This document shows positions 57,523 to 64,000 of a stretch of 64,000 nt of DNA, piece by piece. The stretch is taken from assembly GCF_000143415.4 (NCBI RefSeq), contig NW_003314269.1, positions 3,031,060 through 3,095,059 of the forward strand, given 5' to 3'. Each line of letters starts with the position of its first letter. Positions within the stretch are counted from its first letter, which is position 1. This DNA comes from Selaginella moellendorffii (Eukaryota; Streptophyta; Lycopodiopsida; Selaginellales; Selaginellaceae). The notes under the pieces are model-generated. The model saw only the letters and a program-made list of their open reading frames with translations, was not told the DNA's origin and did no database searches. Made by a program: the position numbers and the translations under genes.

Positions 57523-60500
57523 ACTCCACCACCCAAAGACGAAGTTCAATGTCTTTATCGAACGATGAACCATTTTATAAAGTAATACCACATGTATTAC
57601 CCTTCCCATCTTTGGCACCTAGCCAATATTTGTCTATGGTTTGACACCAAAGGCTCACCATGCCTTATCTATCTTCTAAAGGGCATAGCCTCTCCAACTT
57701 AGAGGCTCATTCGACCACTTGTGGTGGTTCTCTCCTTTTATTGGTTTAGTTCTCATTAAACCTGTTAGAGACACCTTCTTTAACTCAACCCACTACTCAT
57801 TCTCGAGTGGTTTCACTTTCCATCGATATAACCCTTGCCCTTTGGAACTTTTAATTCTGACTTCTCAAAGTCAATTTCCTGGGTGTCTCCAACACCTTGC
57901 ATTGCACACATTGTGCAACTCCACTTCCCCATCCTAGGAAGTTCTCTACTTGAGGGCAATATCATCCTGTTTTCGATTTCGTGCTACCTTTGGCACTAAG
58001 TTTCAGTTATCATAATTTGTGTTAAAGCTGTCCACAGCCTTATCATTTGGCTACCTTACCGCTCCCACCCTTGGAGCTTCTACTTTCGCCACATTGGAGC
58101 AATTGGGAATCCATCCTTGGGAACACATTGCCTTTCCCACAATCCGTTAGCACCCAACACTTTAGTGTTCTTGGCTTAACTTTGTCATTTGGATTCTTTC
58201 CCATGATTCCCATGGCTCTTTACTTAGCCATTAGTCTTTTGCTCCTATCCTTGATTGTTGCACCCAGCAACATAGGATCGCTACCTCCATTTTCAAGGTA
58301 TTCTTTCGGTTTCATAGCAAAGACTTTCGTTTGCCAAGTCTGGAGGGTGTTCACCCCTAGTACATCTCTTTAGCATCTTCTACTGTGGGCTCTATCCACG
58401 GCCCAATTTTGACCCTCCCATGGGTCTTTTATAGAGATTACTTTCCTTGGACTCACTATACCATCGTATTGACATATCTCATTTCCCTTAGGTGTCCTTC
58501 TCACTTGGTCACCTTGACCAAGCCACACCATCATCAATAGTTCCAATCAACACTTTGAACTTGGAACTTTATCCCTTAACCTCACAAGGATGTTGTCCTT
58601 GTTTTGGCTATAAGATCACCTAGTGATCTAACCTTGGCACCTTAACAGGTTTGCCAATAGATACTAGGTCTTCTAGACCTTTAAGTTGTTGACCATGACC
58701 CTAGGGGCATCCCCCACACTTGGCGGTGCACCCAAGCCAGCCCTTCGAGCTAAGGGTCCATAGCAACTGAGACTGGGTGTCCCCATCTCATTCACCACGT
58801 CCTTGGTGCCACTTGCACCAAAGTGTTCAAATTAGATATGCCAAGCCACACTAAGCAATCTAACCGTGCATCACGACTCCGAGGCATCCCTCGCTTGGCG
58901 GTGTGCCCAAACCAACCTCTTCACTAAGAGTCCATAACCACCGAAAAATGAGTGTCCTCATATTCCAAACCATCACCACGCCCTAGTGATTTGGGATTCG
59001 AACCCAAGCACTAGAGGGTCGGGACTTGAACCCAACCTCCGTATATGCATCTACGGATGGCATCACTCAGGATGCCTGGCGTGACTCCCCACGCCGGTGC
59101 ACCAACATGTACTTAGAGTGCGCTATAGATCACAGCTTAGGAACTTAGTTCCTCCGAACTGCCAAGTCCTTTTGCTTGACAAGTCTGTGATTATGCATGG
59201 ACTCTTTTATGCTCGGCCCCATGGGCCACCCCTTTTGAAGTTAGCACCTTCAACTAGGGGATTTGTTCCCCTGACTCGCCAATCTCGCTTAGCAAGTCAT
59301 CTGGCCACTGTATCATGGTTCATGCATAAACGTAAAAGTCCTCAACCATCGACTTTCATTCAAAGCCCTCTCTTTGAACACTTGGGAACTACTTTCCCAA
59401 CCTTGATAGCCTCGCCTCATGGCCAGCTTCAAGATCACGCTTTTGTTACACCACTCTGATTTCGCGCATTCTAGGAACCATTTACACTTGGCTTTCTAGG
59501 TATTTATCCACCTAGAATTGTCTTTGGGAGCCTTCAAGGAACTCTGTTCCTTAGCTTGCAAAGGCTTCACTTTCACAAGCTCTCTACTCACCATATGGTC
59601 TAACATAGATAATTCCACATTTTAGACTTTCCATGGCATTGCGGTAGCTAGTAGTAACATCTTTGAGCACCATCTTAATTCTCCACTCCCAACTTGCATA
59701 ACCACCGTTGGTTATACCCTTCGATTCTTATGGTTCCGTTCCATCCCTATACTACTTGCCTTTTGGCCCCATATGTTTCCTTTGGTTATTCTCCTCAAAA
59801 CTAGGAGGATAGTTTTGCATATTTTACCATGCTTTAGCAAATATTCATAGGGATGAACCTACCCGATAGCTTAGGGAGTGGTTCCTCAATCTAGGCATGC
59901 TCACCTTATAATCCCACACACCGGGATTACCGTTGTTACTTATGGGCCTCCATATGCCCATCACTAGCCTCGCCAAAATCCCATTTTTGGCTTTGTCCAA
60001 ATCAGGTAAACAGATTCCTCCCGTCTCCACAACCTTGGACGTTTGGATGGCATCTTCTATCCATCATTTGCTAGGGACTTACTCCCTTGGGCTTTATCTA
60101 TTGCCCTCGCGACACTAAACACCACCTCCTAGTGTTCCAGAGTGTTTAGGTGTCCCAATGATGGTCTCCTTGACAATGAGTATTTCCTTTTTTAACATTG
60201 ACTCACTATATCGCAACATAAGCAATTTATCCCCCGTAAGGGTATATCTAACTTCTTTATGCCATTAAGAAGTCTTGGGTAGCTACCTTCTACTTGTTTA
60301 ATCAATTATCTTGCACCTCTTGCTTAGTTGCCCCATAGTTGTCAAGTCCTACAACTCATTACTTGGTGCTTCCACACCTTCATCATTATCTGGGTCACTA
60401 CACTCCAACCATATGCCTTCCAGCTTAGGCTATGCCATTCCCTTGGCAAGGGGTTCCCATGAACCCATCAACATAACCTCAAGGTATCTCACTTTGGCAC

Positions 60501-61559
60501 CTTTGGTGTCTCCACACCAACGGCTCCACGAGTCTACCTTTATAACACTTCTTACTTGTGTCTAGGTCTTTGCCAAGGCCAAAGCAATTGTTTTTCATTC
60601 CAACTATCCATTAGCACTGCACCATAGTGTTCACACACAACTCTATGCCAAAGTTGCTTTCTTTTTAGGGAACATCTTTCCCACGACTTTAACATGGCAC
60701 ATTCTACCATCGATGAGATACCCTCTATTCTCATATTTGGATCCTATGATCCCCCCCATCCTTCATGGGGTACAACCCCCTCAGTCCAAATGCTTCCATC
60801 AATCCGAGGATTATTCCTTGACTCTATTGGAGTCAATCAACTTTTTGGACTTTGCTAATCCGACGACCTATGAGGTTCTACTTTTGAGGTGCTAGCTCAC
60901 TAGAATACAACTCCTTGTATTCATATCCTACTCACAAGGACCATCTTTGTAAGTGTTACTCCGACACTTGATTTGTTCTCTAGGGGAAACCTTTTGCCCC
61001 TTATGACCACTTGTCCATGTGATGAGAATACCAACTCATCCTCTAAGTACACCCCTAACTCCTTGGGTTGTTCTAGCATTTATTAAAGGTAGCCCTGGCT
61101 ACCATTTCAAGGACTTGTGTCCTCTTTCGTATTTGACCTCCCATGGTCATCAATTCCAGTCTCAAATTCATGAACACTAGCCTCAACCACATGAGGATAA
61201 TCTTGTAACTCCTTTATTGTTTTGGAGTATCTATCTTTCCCGTGATCCCAAATATAGTTGTTTACCACAACTACCTTAGCCAGTTTGCTGAGTCAACGGC
61301 TCATCCGGATCACATCCTCAACTCTCTGAGGGAAACTTTATACTGCTCCCAAGATCCCAAAGTCTTTCCCTTACTGGCCCTTTTTTATCCACCACATCAC
61401 GCCCAAGTTCACGCATGAACTTGAGGGGAGAAATATGTCCTCTCGACATGCTACTCCTCAAGGATAGGCCCACTCCTAAGACCTTCCAATGCCAACATCA
61501 ATGATGATATACTTGAGCACCAATAAAAGTCGGACTAAGGAACAGCTTCGATATCAAAT
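57523..61559. other. Internal region of the LTR element, no gag-pol
   Basis: About 4 kb without a long open frame on either strand. Two short minus-strand peptides look like the region after the reverse transcriptase of plant LINEs: RKQLWHRVVCEHYG (about 60640) and GGICLPDLDKAKNGILARLV (about 59950-60020). They are in the reverse of the usual LINE order and may be chance or captured pieces. Elements with the sequence GGTTCGAATCC on the minus strand lie near 58990. Confidence 0.45.
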
Positions 61560-63368
61560 TGTAAGCGACTAAATTTTTCCATTCTACTTTAGTCACTTAA
61601 CCACACCTCTGACCATTTGGAAGAGTCTCATTCACAACCTCCATAAGTCCCCCTCAGGACTTAGGGCTTGCTAGCCCCAAAAATGGCATCCATGCCACTT
61701 AACCATTGCACTTGGTCCAAGTGCTCCATGTGTCCTGTCCCATAACCAACATCCCAAGGTACCACCGACATATCAGCCCGTTACGCTAAGGCCATGCCCA
61801 TTCACCTTGGTCACATCGGTGGTCTAATACCACCTACATCACAGTCCCGTCTCTCAAAGACTGGGCCATCCATCCATGAGTGATCATCCTAGATCCACTC
61901 CTTAGCATCCTTAGGATGCCCATGGACATGGGGAATAACCTTCCCCAATATCCCCTTTCTGGTCCCCACCAAGTCCCTTTCTGCCGATGGCCGTGTTTGC
62001 CAACACTGCCACTGGATCAAGGCCCACAGGCCCAACCACTAAGTCCCACAGTCCTCTGGGACTTCCTCCTCACATAACCGTATCCTTGGTCTCTGACTCC
62101 TCTTCCTTTTCACAGTCTGGGACTTTGGGGCAACATTTCGGAACACCGTGGCCTTACGCGAGCCTTTTGGGTACTCTTCCCACCTTCTACCTTTGGGTGC
62201 TCTAGCCATGGGCTTAGAGCAAGGTTCCGTTGAGCCACGCTTGGTATCCAAGTAGGTAGTGCCACCCACACTTGGACTGAGAGCATTGGCCAATCGATCT
62301 CCCGGGGGAACTAGAGCCGGCTCTTGAACACTTCACTAAGCTACCCCGCTTGTCGGTCTATGCTCACTCTAGTCTTGGACTTCCCAGTGGGCAACTCATC
62401 ACCCAACACTGGGTACACCCTTCCTAGGCCAAACTGGCCTTTCCTGGCCAAACTAGCTCCACTACAGTCCTCCCCCACTATACTTTTGGAGCTCACCAAA
62501 CCCCCCAGGGTCTGGGAGACGAACGCTTTGGGCTTTCACCCTCTCAGACGTGAACTTGGACTCGGACTCGAACTCAAACTCGGACTCGAACTCGGGCTCG
62601 GGCTCGGTCTCAGCCTCGGCCTCGGTCCCGGTCTCAGCCTCGGCCTCGGTCTCGGTCTCGGTCCCGTCTCAGTCTCAGTCTCGGTCTCGGTCTTGGTCCC
62701 GGTGTCGGTCTCGGTCCCGGTCTCGGTCTCGACCTCGGACTCCATCTTGGGTCCTTCTCGGACTCCATCTCGGATTCCATCTTGGACTCCATCTCGGACT
62801 CCATCTCGGGTCCATCTCGGACTCCATCTCGGATTCCATCTCAGATCCATCTCGGACTCCACCTCGGACTCCATCTCGGGTCGATCTCGGACTCCATCTC
62901 GGACTCCATCTTGGACTCCATCTCGAACTCCATCTCGGGTCCATCTCGGATTCCATCTCAGATTCCATCTTAAGTCTATCTCGGACTCCACCTCAGACTC
63001 CATCTTGGGTCCATCTCGGACTCCATCTCGGACTCTATCTCGGACTCCATCTCGGGTCCATCTCAGGTCCATTTCGGACTCCATCTCAGGTCCATCTCGG
63101 ACTCCATCTCGGACTCCATCTTGGGTCCATCTTGGACACTTTCACATGTCATATGTTGGTCCTTTTGGGTCCTTTTTTGGAGCCTCACTTGTTGCTCGTT
63201 TCATGCTTGTTCTTTGAGCACTTCGTTGGGAGTTCCACTCCCGCTCTTGACCTTTCAAGTCGAAACTTTTAATCCAAACGTGTTATGCTCGTTTGGTTTT
63301 CGCTTCTGCTATTACCACATGGCACCCTTCCGGCTCCACTTTGGGGCCTAGGGATTTTGTGTCTCACA
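61560..63368 (-). repeat. Upstream (5') LTR, 1809 bp
   Basis: Second LTR copy with intact TG...CA ends in minus orientation. It is about 340 bp shorter than the other copy, mainly because its satellite array is shorter. Confidence 0.85.
62540..63140. repeat. Minisatellite inside the upstream LTR
   Basis: Same unit types in the same order as at 56340-57290 (hexamers, then 12- and 11-bp units) but fewer copies. Confidence 0.9.
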
Positions 63369-63373
63369 TAGTT

Positions 63374-64000
63374 CTACTGCACAATATAACTTTAAATGAC
63401 AACATGTGGCAATTGGCCAAGTGATAGGATATAAACATAAACTTTTATTAACCAACAAAAAAAAAGATAATATAAAATCTTTTATTATAAAAAATGAGTT
63501 TAGAAAGTAAATACTAGATGAACTAGTGTCGAGTGAACCCTTGATGGTACTCCCAAAAAAAAAAGGAAGGGGTTATTAACTTATTCATGTGAGAACCTTT
63601 CACTACTCACATAACTTGTCATTTCTGAAAGAATCGTTATGTTAATACTTTTCACTACAGTAGTATCAATAAGACGTTGTTTACTCTAAAGCCTCCACTT
63701 AGGAAATGGAGGATGTTAATCTAGAAGACATTGATAACACCAATATATGTGGCCAACCTCATCACATGTTCAGTATCATGGCTATAACCATGTCCTCACT
63801 TTGTCTTTGGACATGAGCAAACTTTGTACCAGCCAAAGAGTGTCGTCAAAGGAATTGGGGCAAGTGCATACATAAATCTTAAAAGATCATAATGAAGCAC
63901 TAGTCACAATATTTCTAACTTAATCTGCTTTAATATATTTGGCTCTGTATGAAGCAAGAAGCTTCAAAAGAAAACACCAAATTGCATAATTGACTCATAT
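63374..64000. other. AT-rich flank beyond the LTR element; nothing recognised
   Basis: AT-rich DNA with short A runs (63459, 63556). It may be the continuation of the old element interrupted by the LTR retrotransposon, but no protein remnant was seen. Confidence 0.4.

Larger units (their letters stand above)
55370..63368 (-). mobile_element. LTR retrotransposon, non-autonomous type, minus orientation
   Basis: Two long direct repeats bound about 4 kb of internal DNA. In minus orientation the LTR starts TGTGAGACACAAAATCCC and ends GTCGCTTACA (TG...CA). Next to the upstream LTR, from 61559 downward, the minus strand reads TTTGATATCGAAGCTG, matching 9 of 12 bases of the usual initiator-Met primer site TGGTATCAGAGC. 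Next to the downstream LTR is the purine-rich GGGTGGTGGAGT (about 57523-57534). Flanking 5-mers TACTT (55365-55369) and TAGTT (63369-63373) look like a once-perfect target duplication. No gag-pol frame exists inside, so it is probably a LARD-type passenger mobilised by another element. Confidence 0.75.

Noticed and set aside
62324-63272. Open frames of 180-297 codons, Ser/Arg- or Leu/Gly-rich
   Set aside because: Same minisatellite in the other LTR; frames depend on repeat units lacking stops.

Overview
This window is nuclear DNA of a land plant, most probably the lycophyte Selaginella moellendorffii or a close relative. I infer this from gene-dense DNA with many introns of only about 45-60 bp (GT...AG), large intronless PPR genes, a plastid-type starch branching enzyme, a Muted9-type (MLK/PPK) C-terminal domain, a plant WRC protein and RING-H2 proteins. 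The species was not confirmed by any search. Exon joins were read by eye; for several genes the phases add up exactly (NUB1-like 398 codons, MYCBP 111, SMN 172, WRC 818, ABCC 1469, stops included).

Left part (1-22 kb), housekeeping genes. First is the 3' part of a NUB1-like UBA protein (+). Then, all on the minus strand: a MYCBP/AMY-1 homologue, a Tudor-less SMN protein, a class II starch branching enzyme, possible exons of an unidentified gene, a RIC1 homologue (Rab-GEF complex subunit), a kinase-less protein built from the conserved C-terminal region of MLK/PPK casein kinases, and an 817-aa WRC-domain protein with a long leader.

Middle (22.6-28 kb): two intronless PPR genes face each other. 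The plus-strand gene carries a perfect 48-bp internal duplication. The minus-strand gene is an almost uninterrupted run of 31-residue S-type repeats. Both end early in the E region, without E+ or DYW domains.

28.7-51.8 kb, a local duplication cluster. A glutaredoxin-like gene with a shortened GRX core is followed by four intact 128-codon RING-H2 genes (+). They alternate with four decayed antisense copies of an ABCC (MRP) transporter gene and two partial copies of the glutaredoxin-like gene. A broken TauD-family fragment and a fifth ABCC remnant follow. The cluster ends in an intact ABCC transporter gene (+, 12 exons, 1468 aa), which is the parent or sister of the pseudogenes. The RING copies are mosaics of one another, which points to gene conversion or unequal crossing-over. 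This is the most informative part of the window.

Right part (52-64 kb), repeats. An AT-rich, heavily mutated Ty3/gypsy-like element lies on the minus strand. A LTR retrotransposon of about 8 kb (55370-63368, minus orientation) is inserted beside or into it, with 2.15-kb and 1.81-kb LTRs, a near-matching 5-bp target duplication and no visible gag-pol. Each LTR carries a minisatellite made of 6-, 11- and 12-bp units, which accounts for much of the LTR length difference.
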